Notes: generated by a model not told the origin, from the sequence alone. 44,255 nt of DNA from JANWHZ01 sp035758575 (GCA_035758575.1 DASTXH010000006.1:1-44255); one strand, 5' to 3'; positions 34,069-42,073 are shown, counted from the stretch's first letter. A program made the numbers and translations.

Positions 34069-34138
34069 CGCTATCGCGAGTTCGCATCTCGTAGAGATGC
34101 AACCGCTTCGCGTGTTCAATTCTCAAAGAGAAATTACC
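34069..34138. repeat. Two tandem small-hairpin repeat units
   Basis: Unit 1 (34069-34104) and unit 2 (34104-34138) share the pattern CGCTtCGCG-x-GTTC, a small palindrome (GCATCTC/GAGATGC in unit 1, AATTCTC/GAGAAATT in unit 2) and a final ACC. A third unit lies at 34286-34317 (ATTCC/GGAAT). Sequences of the palindromes differ but the pairing stays. No gene is visible in 33972-34354 apart from these. Confidence 0.6.
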
Positions 34139-34178
34139 ACGCAAAAGCCCGAGCGCAAGGCTCGGGCATTCACGTGGT
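34136..34178. terminator. Hairpin after the orphan tRNA 3' end
   Basis: ACCACG (34136-34141)/CGTGGT (34173-34178) encloses GCCCGAGC (34147-34154)/GCTCGGGC (34160-34167). It has the same layout as the terminator at 34315-34358 but different stem bases that still pair. Confidence 0.6.
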
Positions 34179-34193
34179 GACCCCTGCGGGAGT
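34175..34193 (-). repeat. Orphan copy of the tRNA-Glu 3' end (19 bp)
   Basis: TGGTGACCCCTGCGGGAGT is identical to 34355-34373, the 3' terminal 19 bases of the tRNA including CCA. The two copies are exactly 180 bp apart. No other part of a tRNA is recognisable next to it. It could be an attachment-site duplication or the last piece of a decayed second tRNA gene. Confidence 0.8.
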
Positions 34194-34285
34194 ATAGCTT
34201 CACGCCACGAAGCCTTTCATTTTTAGAAGAAGGGCTTCTTGGGTTCGGCATATATTGCTCGCTGAACGCTCGCATTATCGAACGC

Positions 34286-34317
34286 CGCTTCGCGAGTTCC
34301 ATTCCGAGGGAATGACC
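34286..34317. repeat. Third small-hairpin repeat unit
   Basis: CGCTTCGCGAGTTCC, then ATTCC, GAGG, GAATGACC. It matches the units at 34069-34138 and also sits directly before a tRNA-end terminator hairpin, as unit 2 does. Confidence 0.55.
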
Positions 34318-34358
34318 AAGTAAAAAGCCCATCCAATGTGATGGGCTTTTTACTTGGT
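34315..34358 (-). terminator. tRNA-Glu terminator, perfect 19-bp stem
   Basis: Plus strand arms 34315-34333 (ACCAAGTAAAAAGCCCATC) and 34340-34358 pair perfectly with a 6-nt loop. Minus-strand transcripts end with GGGCTTTTTACTTGGT. The outer arm overlaps the tRNA CCA end (34355-34358), so the mature 3' end is buried in the terminator stem until processing. Confidence 0.8.
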
Positions 34359-34431
34359 GACCCCTGCGGGAGTCGAACCCGCGATCTTCAGGATGAGAAC
34401 CTGACGTCCTGGACCACTAGACGAAGGGGCC
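34355..34431 (-). tRNA. tRNA-Glu (anticodon CTC)
   Basis: Minus strand, 77 nt including an encoded CCA. Acceptor GGCCCCT pairs with AGGGGTC; the D arm contains GTCTAGTGG; the anticodon stem-loop is TCAGG-TTCTCAT-CCTGA with anticodon CTC; the T arm is GCGGG-TTCGACT-CCCGC. It reads GAG codons. It is followed at once by a strong terminator hairpin, and its last 19 bases recur 180 bp downstream. Flanks on both sides are full of small palindromes. Confidence 0.97.
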
Positions 34432-34664
34432 GCGCCGCACGAGACAAACCTACGGTTTTTCTCGTCGCTCGTCGGCTAAGCCGAGTTTTGCCTTCGCAAA
34501 ACCATGCTCGCTGCTCTTTTCCCTGAACACAGCAGTACAAGGAAATGGGAACGGGATTATCGTATCATATCTGTTATGGAACGTCCAGAGGTGACACAAG
34601 ATAAGCATTTGCATAATAGTCCGCCGCGCCGGATAATAAAGTACAAACAAGTACCGACGCGTCA
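34432..34664. other. Gene-free stretch upstream of tRNA-Glu
   Basis: Contains small hairpins: CGAGACAAACC with GGTTTTTCTCG (one mismatch), GGCT/GCC, and GTTTTGC (34485-34491)/GCAAAAC (34496-34502). No open frame with a credible start, no clear tRNA promoter. The promoter of the kinase at 34665 may lie near GATAAT at about 34633. Confidence 0.4.
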
Positions 34665-36017
34665 ATGAACCAATACGACAAAATACTGCTTATAAGCATC
34701 AGCACCGGCTCAATCGTCGTTGTTATTGTATTACTTTTTGTCATCCGCATGCTCAAGCGCAGCGGCGCGGCCAAGGCCAAAGGCGCCATGAACAGCAAGC
34801 TCGTCAACACACTGCGTGACGAAAAACTAAAATCCGGCATCATCCTGAACGCCATAGAAGACGGCGTGGTATTGGTGGACGACCAGCAGGTTATACGTCT
34901 GTTTAACCCTGGTGCATCCAAGATAACCGGCTGGAGCGGGGATGATGCCGTAGGGCTAGCCTGGCAAGCAGTGTTTAAGATAGTAAACACTAAGGGCGAG
35001 GCCGTAGCAGCAGGACAAGATCCTGTCGCACGCCTGTTCGCTACCAAGGAGACGATTCGCGACAGCGCCGCCAATCTTCTTACGAAATCCGGCAAAATTA
35101 TTGCGCTCAGCCTGGTCATGTCGCCCATTTTGGACGAGCATCAGCGCGTAACAGGCGCCGTAGGCGTACTACGAGACGTCAGCGAAGAGCGCAAAGAAGA
35201 ACAGCAGCGGGCAGAGTTCATCAGCACCGCATCACATGAGATGCGCACCCCTGTTGCGGCAATTGAAGGCTATCTGGCACTGGCACTCAACGATAAGGTA
35301 AGCACCGTGGATACTCGTGCCCGCGGATACCTCGAGAAAGCCCATGCCAGCACCCAACACTTGGGCAAGCTCTTCCAAGACCTGCTTACCAGCGCCAAGG
35401 CCGAAGACGGGCGCCTTACCAGCCATCCAGACGTAGTAGAAATTGGCTCATTCCTCGAGCAGCTCACCAATGACCTCCGCTTTGCCGCCGAAAAGAAAGG
35501 CCTGGCGGTAGAGTTCGTGTTTGGCACCTCACGCACCATCGACGCCAGCAAGGGCGGAGCAGGGGACAAAGTAGTAAAGCCTCTGTACTACACCTTTGCC
35601 GACCCGGATCGCATGCGCGAAGTTATCACCAACCTATTCGACAATGCCGTAAAGTACACCGATAGCGGCAAAATATCCCTCGGCCTGACCGGCAACGACC
35701 AGGTAGTACAGTTCTTCGTACGCGACACGGGCTTCGGCATCCCGCCCGAAGACATCCCCCATATGTTCCAAAAATTCTACCGCGTCGACAACTCCGCCAC
35801 ACGCACCATTGGTGGCACCGGCCTAGGCTTGTTTATTTGCCGCAAAATCGTGGAGTTATACGGCGGCCGTATCTGGGTAGAAAGCGAGCTAGGCAAGGGC
35901 AGTACGTTCTACATCAACCTGCCGCGTCTCAGCGCATCAAAGGCAAGCGAGCTGAAAGCCAAGGCGGGCAGCGAGCAAGTACTGCAACCCATCAACTCAC
36001 TCGCTTCTGCTACCTAG
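34665..36017 (+). CDS. Sensor histidine kinase with PAS domain
   Basis: 450 aa. One membrane helix (about 8-28, LLISISTGSIVVVIVLLFVI), a PAS domain (about 50-165, ILNAIEDGVVLVDDQQVIRL), HisKA with SHEMRTPVAAI (His near 190) and HATPase_c (NLFDNAVKYTDSG, DTGFGIPPED, GGTGLGLFI). It lacks an extracellular sensor, so the signal is probably sensed inside by PAS. Its H box (SHEMRTP) differs from the SHQLRTPL of the three kinases in the pilus block. It is followed by its likely partner, a receiver, after 62 bp. Confidence 0.93.
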   Translation: MNQYDKILLISISTGSIVVVIVLLFVIRMLKRSGAAKAKGAMNSKLVNTLRDEKLKSGIILNAIEDGVVLVDDQQVIRLFNPGASKITGWSGDDAVGLAWQAVFKIVNTKGEAVAAGQDPVARLFATKETIRDSAANLLTKSGKIIALSLVMSPILDEHQRVTGAVGVLRDVSEERKEEQQRAEFISTASHEMRTPVAAIEGYLALALNDKVSTVDTRARGYLEKAHASTQHLGKLFQDLLTSAKAEDGRLTSHPDVVEIGSFLEQLTNDLRFAAEKKGLAVEFVFGTSRTIDASKGGAGDKVVKPLYYTFADPDRMREVITNLFDNAVKYTDSGKISLGLTGNDQVVQFFVRDTGFGIPPEDIPHMFQKFYRVDNSATRTIGGTGLGLFICRKIVELYGGRIWVESELGKGSTFYINLPRLSASKASELKAKAGSEQVLQPINSLASAT

Positions 36018-36079
36018 AGGGATTTGCTACAATGATGGATATAAGCATAAACAGCTAAGATAAGTAAGGAACAATCATC

Positions 36080-37612
36080 ATGGCGTCAAAAATACTGCTG
36101 GTAGAAGACGACAACAACCTGCGCGAGATATACGAGGCACGCCTGCAAGCCGAAGGCTACACCATTGTCACCGCCAAAGATGGCGAGGAGGCGCTGGTAG
36201 TTGCCAAGGCTGAAAAGCCTGATCTTATCATCTCCGATGTAATGATGCCCCGCATTAGCGGTTTCGAGATGTTGGATATTCTGCGTAACACCGAAGAGCT
36301 CAAATATACCAAGGTTATTATGCTCACCGCTCTCGGCCAGGCAGACGACAAAACCCGCGCCGACAGCCTGGGCGCCGACCGCTACCTCGTAAAGTCGCAA
36401 GTGACGCTAGAAGACATCGTAAAAGCCGCCCACGAGCTGACTGATGCTGCTCCAGCACCTGCTGCCGGCACAGCCCCTGCTGCCACGGCGGTTACACCCG
36501 TTGCAGCTGCCATGCCCGTCGCCACGCCCCCGGCAACATCACCAATCCAAGCCGTGCCAGTAGCCATGGAACCAGCCCAACCACCTACAGCAACACCGGT
36601 AATCCCCACGGCGCCTGCTGCAGCCCCTGAGCCTGTGGCCATGCCCGTCGCCACGCCGCCCGCTCCAACCCCAATTGCCCCAAGTCTGACTGCATCGCCC
36701 ACGACACCATCCAGTCCAACCGTTACGGCGTCGACTGCCGAGCCACCAGTCGCGGCATCCACGCCACCAGTCGCAGCTCCCCCGGCCAATGACACCTCAA
36801 CACCAGCCGTCATATCTGCACCATCAACAAATGCAAACCCCACCATCCCATCATCTGAGACAACCGCAGCTCCAACTCCAGGTCCGGAGCCTACCATATC
36901 GCTGCCAACAGCCGAGCCAATAGGACAGACACAGCCAACAGCAGCACCGGCCGTACCAGCCGAGCCAGCTGTAGCCCCGTCAGCACCAGCCGCCGCCCCC
37001 TCTCCGGCGGCAAGCACGCCACGCCCATCGTTTATGACAGATTTTAGCGCCGCAGCGTCCCGCGCCCCAGCCGCCAGTACGCTGGCACCCGCGTCCGAAA
37101 TAACTGCTAGCGACACCAATGCTGCACCTATGCCAGTAGCTGCCCCGGAGCCAAGCGCGGCCGTGACCACAGACGTCGCCGACAACGCCACACCGTCAGC
37201 AGACGAAAAGGCAACCGTAGGCGCCCAAATAGCAGACTTCGCCAATGCGCCCGCCAGCAGCGCTCCAACACCCACAGGCAACCACGATGCTGCACTGGAT
37301 AGCGCCGTTGAAAGCCTCAGCAGCAAAACAGCCCCGGCCGAACCCGAGGAAGTCGTTGCACCAACCAGCCCCAACAATGACAGCGTAACTATCAGCGGCA
37401 AGAAGGTTATTCAGCCAATACCCGGCACCCCGAAGCCCGACCTCAACGAACTCCTCGCCCGCGAAGAAGCCAAAGAAGCTTCCCCTGGCGGCCTTGGTGC
37501 TGTCGTCACACCCACAAGCACCTCACCAACACCAACCGCACAGCCGTCAATGCCACCGGCCGGCCCACCCGCACCGCACAACGACTTTGACCCCAACAAC
37601 ATCGCCCTCTAG
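36080..37612 (+). CDS. Response regulator with a giant Pro/Ala/Thr-rich tail
   Basis: 510 aa. Receiver domain in residues 1-120: VEDDN pocket, acceptor Asp53 in LIISDVMMP, Thr in IMLTAL, Lys in YLVKSQ. The remaining roughly 390 residues are low-complexity and rich in Pro, Ala, Thr and Ser, without a membrane helix or DNA-binding domain. Only the last part is more ordered: TISGKKVIQPIPGTPKPDLN then LLAREEAKE. Ordinary receivers end near 120-230 aa. The tail may be a disordered tether or condensate-forming scaffold. RBS AAGGA precedes the ATG. Confidence 0.85.
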   Translation: MASKILLVEDDNNLREIYEARLQAEGYTIVTAKDGEEALVVAKAEKPDLIISDVMMPRISGFEMLDILRNTEELKYTKVIMLTALGQADDKTRADSLGADRYLVKSQVTLEDIVKAAHELTDAAPAPAAGTAPAATAVTPVAAAMPVATPPATSPIQAVPVAMEPAQPPTATPVIPTAPAAAPEPVAMPVATPPAPTPIAPSLTASPTTPSSPTVTASTAEPPVAASTPPVAAPPANDTSTPAVISAPSTNANPTIPSSETTAAPTPGPEPTISLPTAEPIGQTQPTAAPAVPAEPAVAPSAPAAAPSPAASTPRPSFMTDFSAAASRAPAASTLAPASEITASDTNAAPMPVAAPEPSAAVTTDVADNATPSADEKATVGAQIADFANAPASSAPTPTGNHDAALDSAVESLSSKTAPAEPEEVVAPTSPNNDSVTISGKKVIQPIPGTPKPDLNELLAREEAKEASPGGLGAVVTPTSTSPTPTAQPSMPPAGPPAPHNDFDPNNIAL

Positions 37613-37651
37613 CGAACACCGTAGAGCATAGCGAACGTCTGCATAGTGCGC

Positions 37652-37657
37652 TAGACT
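37652..37657 (+). promoter_or_regulatory. -10 box of pseudouridine synthase gene, leaderless geometry
   Basis: TAGACT, 6 bp, then ATG at 37664. Confidence 0.5.
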
Positions 37658-37663
37658 ACTGAC

Positions 37664-38341
37664 ATGCGTATCAACAAGTTCTTAGCATTGGCCACGGGCA
37701 TGAGCCGGCGTACTGCCGACGCCGAACTCGCACGCGGGAGCGTACAAGTCAATGGCACGCTGGCGACGCTTGGCCAACAGGTAACCACCGCCGACACCAT
37801 CACCTACAATGGCCGCCCATTAGACACAAAGGCACTCCAAACCGACGCCGCATACACCACCATCATGCTCAACAAGCCAGTCGGATACGTAGTTAGCCGC
37901 AACGGGCAGGGCAGCCGCACTATTTACGATCTGTTGCCGACACAATACCACGGCCTCAAGCCCATCGGCCGGCTGGATAAAGACTCGTCCGGGCTACTAC
38001 TACTTACGGACAACGGCCAATTGGCACATGAGCTCACACATCCCAGTCGTCAAAAACAGAAGGTATACGAAATAGCGCTGGATAACCCCCTACAGCCACT
38101 GCATAGGCAGATGATTAGTGACCACGGCGTGCAGCTTGAAGACGGCGTAAGCAGATTCGAGATAGAACGCTTGCGCGATGGCGACGACAAGCAATGGCGC
38201 GTAATTATGCACGAAGGGCGCAACCGCCAGATCCGCCGCACCTTCGCCGCCCTTGGCTACACCGTAGTCAAACTCCACCGCACCCACTTTGGACCATATA
38301 TCCTTAACGCGCCTCCTGGCATATACACACAGGTATACTAG
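37664..38341 (+). CDS. RsuA/RluB-family 16S or 23S rRNA pseudouridine synthase
   Basis: 225 aa. N-terminal S4 RNA-binding domain (MRINKFLALATGMSRRTADA to about 60), then the catalytic domain with GRLDKDSSGLLLLTDNG, whose Asp is the catalytic residue, and HEGRNRQIRRTFAALGY near the C-terminus. It isomerises uridine to pseudouridine in rRNA. The family covers RsuA (16S) and RluB/RluE/RluF (23S); sequence alone does not separate them here. It is followed by der and pth, a common grouping of ribosome-related genes. The mRNA is probably leaderless. Confidence 0.9.
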   Translation: MRINKFLALATGMSRRTADAELARGSVQVNGTLATLGQQVTTADTITYNGRPLDTKALQTDAAYTTIMLNKPVGYVVSRNGQGSRTIYDLLPTQYHGLKPIGRLDKDSSGLLLLTDNGQLAHELTHPSRQKQKVYEIALDNPLQPLHRQMISDHGVQLEDGVSRFEIERLRDGDDKQWRVIMHEGRNRQIRRTFAALGYTVVKLHRTHFGPYILNAPPGIYTQVY

Positions 38342-38382
38342 CCGCGACAGGTAAATAATTAGCGCGCCTCTGTTCTATCTGT

Positions 38383-38388
38383 TATAAT
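38383..38388 (+). promoter_or_regulatory. -10 box of der, extended and leaderless
   Basis: TGTTATAATAAC: extended -10 with TATAAT at 38383-38388, 7 bp before the ATG at 38396. The 13-mer CTGTTATAATAAC is shared exactly with the dprA promoter at 42418-42430. Confidence 0.65.
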
Positions 38389-38395
38389 AACAACA

Positions 38396-39784
38396 ATGAA
38401 TCAGCTCCCAATTGTTGCAATCGTTGGCCGGGCAAACGTTGGCAAGTCCAGCCTGTTCAATGCCATACTTGACCGCCGCGAAGCCATCGTAGCCGACGAG
38501 CCGGGTACCACGCGCGACAGCACCATGGCCAAGGCCGAGTTCCAGGGGCAACACTTCTGGATGGTAGACACCGCCGGCATCAAGGACCCCGTAGACGACT
38601 TTGAATTTACCATCCAAGAACAGATTATGCAGGCCGCTGACAGTGCTGATGTCATTTGGGTCGTGACCGAAGCGAACATCATGATCACCGACGAAGACCG
38701 CCGCGTCGCCAAAATGGCCCTCAAAACCGGCAAACCCGTTTTTTTGGTCGTCAATAAGATAGACCGCGCCCGCAATGCAGACATCGTCACCACATTCCAA
38801 CGCCTTGGCATCAAGCAAATCGTCGGCACCAGCGCCACGCACCGCCAGGGCATTACCGAACTGCTGGAACGCCTGGTGCGCGTCATCCCCAAAAAAACGC
38901 TCGAAGAAGACACCGGCCGCTTGCGCATCGCCCTCTTGGGTCGCCCAAATGTTGGCAAGTCCAGCTTATTCAATACGCTTGCCAAAAAACAGCAGGCAAT
39001 AGTTGCCGACAGAGCAGGCACCACACGCGACATCAACCGCACCAGCATCCGCGTAGCGGGCAGGGAAATAGAGCTTATGGACACCGCAGGCATTCGCCGC
39101 TCCGGCAAGATAGAGCGCGGCGTAGAACATTTCAGTGTCATCCGCTCGCTGGCCGCCATTGAGCAAGCCGATGTTTGTATTTTGCTTGTCGATGCCAACC
39201 AACCCGTCGTTCAGCTGGACCAAAAGATAGCCGGCATGATCAAAGACGCTGGTAAAGGACTCATCATCGTGGTCAGCAAATGGGACATCGTAGAAGACAA
39301 GACGCCATACACCCGCGACGAACTGGCCGGTCAGCTTACCGGTGTATACGATTTCGTGCCTTGGGCACCCCTGGTATTTACCAGCAGCATTACCGGCCAG
39401 AACGCCACCAAGCTCTTTGACCTGGCACTAGCTATCGACGATGAGCGCCACAAGCGCATCAAGACCACCGAGCTTAACCAATGGCTGCGCCGCGTCATCG
39501 ACCGCCATCCGCCTGCCGGCCTCAAAAACCGCAACCCCAAGCTCAACTACATGGTACAGGAAGACGACAACCCCACACCTGCGTTCAAAGTCTTCGGCTC
39601 CCAGACCAAATTTATCCATTGGGGCTATCGGCGCTACATGGAACGCGCACTGCGTGAAACATACGGTTACGAGGGCACCCCGATACAGCTATGGTTTATA
39701 GAGAAGCACATAGCCCACAAGCATGGCGAAAGCCCCACCAAAGTAGCGTTCGACGATCGCCGGCATAAGCCCACAGACCGGTAG
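38396..39784 (+). CDS. der: Ribosome-assembly GTPase Der (EngA)
   Basis: 462 aa with two consecutive GTPase domains and a C-terminal KH-like domain. Domain 1: GRANVGKSS (about 11-19), DTAG, NKID. Domain 2: GRPNVGKSS (about 181-189), DTAGI, SKWD. The KH-like part (about 355-460) has NPKLNYMVQ and FKVFG. It is an essential 50S assembly factor. Length is normal. It is followed after 8 bp by pth, suggesting one transcript for translation-related functions. The promoter gives a leaderless mRNA. Confidence 0.97.
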   Translation: MNQLPIVAIVGRANVGKSSLFNAILDRREAIVADEPGTTRDSTMAKAEFQGQHFWMVDTAGIKDPVDDFEFTIQEQIMQAADSADVIWVVTEANIMITDEDRRVAKMALKTGKPVFLVVNKIDRARNADIVTTFQRLGIKQIVGTSATHRQGITELLERLVRVIPKKTLEEDTGRLRIALLGRPNVGKSSLFNTLAKKQQAIVADRAGTTRDINRTSIRVAGREIELMDTAGIRRSGKIERGVEHFSVIRSLAAIEQADVCILLVDANQPVVQLDQKIAGMIKDAGKGLIIVVSKWDIVEDKTPYTRDELAGQLTGVYDFVPWAPLVFTSSITGQNATKLFDLALAIDDERHKRIKTTELNQWLRRVIDRHPPAGLKNRNPKLNYMVQEDDNPTPAFKVFGSQTKFIHWGYRRYMERALRETYGYEGTPIQLWFIEKHIAHKHGESPTKVAFDDRRHKPTDR

Positions 39785-39792
39785 GGCCGCCC

Positions 39793-40434
39793 ATGTCACT
39801 CTTCCAGCGCAACACCAACTTCAGCAGCACCGCCCAATACTACACACTAGGCCAACAGCGCACGGTGCTATTAGTAGGCCTCGGCAACATTGGCAAAGAA
39901 TACAACCACACTCGTCACAATGTGGGCTTTCTATGTTTGGACGCTTTTATAGAAAGCAGGGCGGAAATGAGCCCATGGCAAGACAAAAAGGACCTCAAGT
40001 GCCACTTGGCAACCGGCCAGTTCGGCGACACCCGGGTGATTGCCATCAAGCCCACGACCTACATGAACCTCAGCGGCGAAGCCGTGCAGGCAGCCAGCCA
40101 TTTTTATAAGATTACTCCGAGCCACATTTTGGTTATCCACGACGAAATAGACATTCCGTTCGGCCAGATCCGCCTACGCAGCGGCGGCAGCGCCGCAGGG
40201 CACAACGGCATCAAATCGGTCACGAACGCTATCGGCGAAGACTACGGCCGCGTGCGCATTGGCATCGGCCCCAAAAACCCTCCACAAATGGATAGCGCCG
40301 ACTTTGTACTGCAAAAATTCTCTGCCGACGAGCAGAAGCAACTGACCAACCTCACTCGGGAAGTATCCGCCATCCTCAGCGAATACACCTACGCCGCCCA
40401 GCTCCCCCACGAGACCCGCAGTTTTATCCTCTAG
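39793..40434 (+). CDS. pth: Peptidyl-tRNA hydrolase
   Basis: 213 aa. LVGLGNIGKEYNHTRHNVGF holds the catalytic His and neighbouring Asn; KPTTYMNLSGEAV and VIHDEIDIPFGQIRLRSGGSAAGHNGI are the other signatures. It frees peptide from prematurely released peptidyl-tRNA. The N-terminus is about 25 residues longer than usual (MSLFQRNTNFSSTAQYYTLG) with no better start downstream. Convergent with the Ser/Thr kinase gene, overlapping by 4 bp. Confidence 0.96.
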   Translation: MSLFQRNTNFSSTAQYYTLGQQRTVLLVGLGNIGKEYNHTRHNVGFLCLDAFIESRAEMSPWQDKKDLKCHLATGQFGDTRVIAIKPTTYMNLSGEAVQAASHFYKITPSHILVIHDEIDIPFGQIRLRSGGSAAGHNGIKSVTNAIGEDYGRVRIGIGPKNPPQMDSADFVLQKFSADEQKQLTNLTREVSAILSEYTYAAQLPHETRSFIL

Positions 40435-42014
40435 ATCACTGCGGCAGCAACGGCCTGCACTGCCGCTATGCGTCCCAAAAGCCGCTCCTTCTTGTGAGAA
40501 ATTCTGTCAAGAACAGCATCTTCGGCCGCCTCACTGCTAGCAAGTTCATATAATTGCTGTGCTCCGCGATATAGAGCATCGGCGCGCTCGTCACGGCCTC
40601 GTAATAGCTCCACTTCTGCATGAGCCTGCATCGATTCAGCTTCGTACGTGCAGGACACGGCATTCGTATGGCCCCGTTTACGAGCGTCAGCATAATAGGC
40701 CAGCGCTTCTTCGTGACGGCCAAAGCGTGCCAATATAGCACCACGGCGCACAAGGTCAGCAGGTGTTTTTAGTGGACAGCTATACGCCGCCACAAACGAT
40801 GCATTAGCATCATCTTGTCGGCCTAACGACTCTAAGATATGAGCCTTTTGAAAATGCGCTTTCGAATTTATCTGGTCAAGTGAGATAGCCTCATCATACA
40901 GGGCCAGCGCTTCATCGTGTTGCCCAGCCACTGCGGCGTCATATGCCCGAGCAGTTACTTCTTGAGATCGCTTGCGTGAGTACGCTTCAGGGAATGCCAT
41001 TCGTGCCACAGCCCTAGGCTCAATGGCCTCATATGCAGCATCCTCAAGCTCATGCGCAAAGGCCATTACCGACAACTGCCGATCCTGTTCACGCTTGGAG
41101 AGCGCCTTGACTATAACCGGCTCTACCGCGTTCAGCAGCTTCGTGTTGGCTTGACCAGTCCACTTTTCAAAGCTCGGTACAGGGTGTAAGCGATGGGCAC
41201 GCGCCTGGGCGACAGGGTTTACATTGCCAAATGGCGGCACACCTGCAAATGCACAGTACGCGGTAGCCGCTAAAGAATACAGATCAGAGTATACGGTGGG
41301 TTTCCCGTTCGTCTGCTCTTGAGCTGCGTATTCAGCCGTGCCAAAATTGCTAAACATTCTGTCTTCTTTTGTCCAGAAGCGACTGTCTGCCGGGGCAGCA
41401 ATTCCAAAGTCACTTAGCACAGCGCGGCCATTCGCCGACAGAAGGACATTTTCAGGCTTAATGTCCTTATGCAAAAAACCATTGTCATGAACATATTGCA
41501 CGGCAGAGGCAACATCCTTGATAAAATGGATGCCCTGTATTGTGTCCCGTCCTCCTCGCTTTATCCAGCCTTGCAATGTGCCTTTTTCATAATATTCCAT
41601 CACACCCGCACCCCACTCGCTGCCGTCGGGGCCGGTCACCACATCAGCCAGGAGAACCCTAGCGACGCCAGGATGCTCCCGCAGGGCCTTCATCAGTCGA
41701 AACTCACGCATAATGCGCTCACGCGATTCGTATACCTGTTGCGCTTCCTGTGCCTCATCTTCTATATCGGGCGCATGTAACAATGTAGACGGGTCGTGCA
41801 ATGCCCCCCGGTGGGTAGTGGGATAGTCGGGCAGCCGCTGCATCTTAACCGCTAACATGCTACTTGTATCTAGCTCAGGAGAAAACGCCCTGTATGCCTT
41901 GCCAAAGCTACCCGCACCGATGGCCTGCCCAATTTGGACATGGACACCTTCAACGTATAGCAATGGCTGCTGGCTTTGGGCTAGAGCCTCTGGAGGAAGT
42001 GAAGCGTTAACCAT
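40431..42014 (-). CDS. Soluble Ser/Thr protein kinase with C-terminal TPR repeats
   Basis: About 527 aa. Hanks-type kinase domain (about 20-300): Gly loop GAGSFGKAY, Lys in LAVKMQ, catalytic loop HKDIKPENVLL (HKD instead of HRD), DFG, and activation-loop end GTAEYAAQEQ. The C-terminal part has TPR-like units (HDEALALYDEAISLDQIN, RQDDANASF, RHEEALAYYADARKRG). There is no membrane helix or PASTA domain, so it is a cytoplasmic kinase. Start: the second ATG (42014) lies 6 bp after the -10, which fits a leaderless mRNA better than the ATG at 42020. Target unknown. Confidence 0.9.
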   Translation of the reverse strand: MVNASLPPEALAQSQQPLLYVEGVHVQIGQAIGAGSFGKAYRAFSPELDTSSMLAVKMQRLPDYPTTHRGALHDPSTLLHAPDIEDEAQEAQQVYESRERIMREFRLMKALREHPGVARVLLADVVTGPDGSEWGAGVMEYYEKGTLQGWIKRGGRDTIQGIHFIKDVASAVQYVHDNGFLHKDIKPENVLLSANGRAVLSDFGIAAPADSRFWTKEDRMFSNFGTAEYAAQEQTNGKPTVYSDLYSLAATAYCAFAGVPPFGNVNPVAQARAHRLHPVPSFEKWTGQANTKLLNAVEPVIVKALSKREQDRQLSVMAFAHELEDAAYEAIEPRAVARMAFPEAYSRKRSQEVTARAYDAAVAGQHDEALALYDEAISLDQINSKAHFQKAHILESLGRQDDANASFVAAYSCPLKTPADLVRRGAILARFGRHEEALAYYADARKRGHTNAVSCTYEAESMQAHAEVELLRGRDERADALYRGAQQLYELASSEAAEDAVLDRISHKKERLLGRIAAVQAVAAAVI

Positions 42015-42020
42015 AAACAT

Positions 42021-42049
42021 ATTCTACACTATTTTTCGTATTTTTTCAA
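42021..42049 (-). promoter_or_regulatory. Leaderless promoter of the Ser/Thr kinase
   Basis: Minus strand TTGAAA (42049-42044), exact 17-bp spacer, TAGAAT (42026-42021), then 6 bp and ATG at 42014. It lies just after the terminator at 42074-42117. Confidence 0.75.
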
Positions 42050-42073
42050 TTTAGTTGTGATATTAGTCACTAC

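Noticed and set aside
36382..37401. 339-aa minus-strand frame opposite the receiver tail
   Set aside because: It results from the biased Pro/Ala/Thr codons on the other strand; no RBS and no domain.
38401..39198. 265-aa minus-strand frame opposite der
   Set aside because: Shadow of the highly conserved Der frame.
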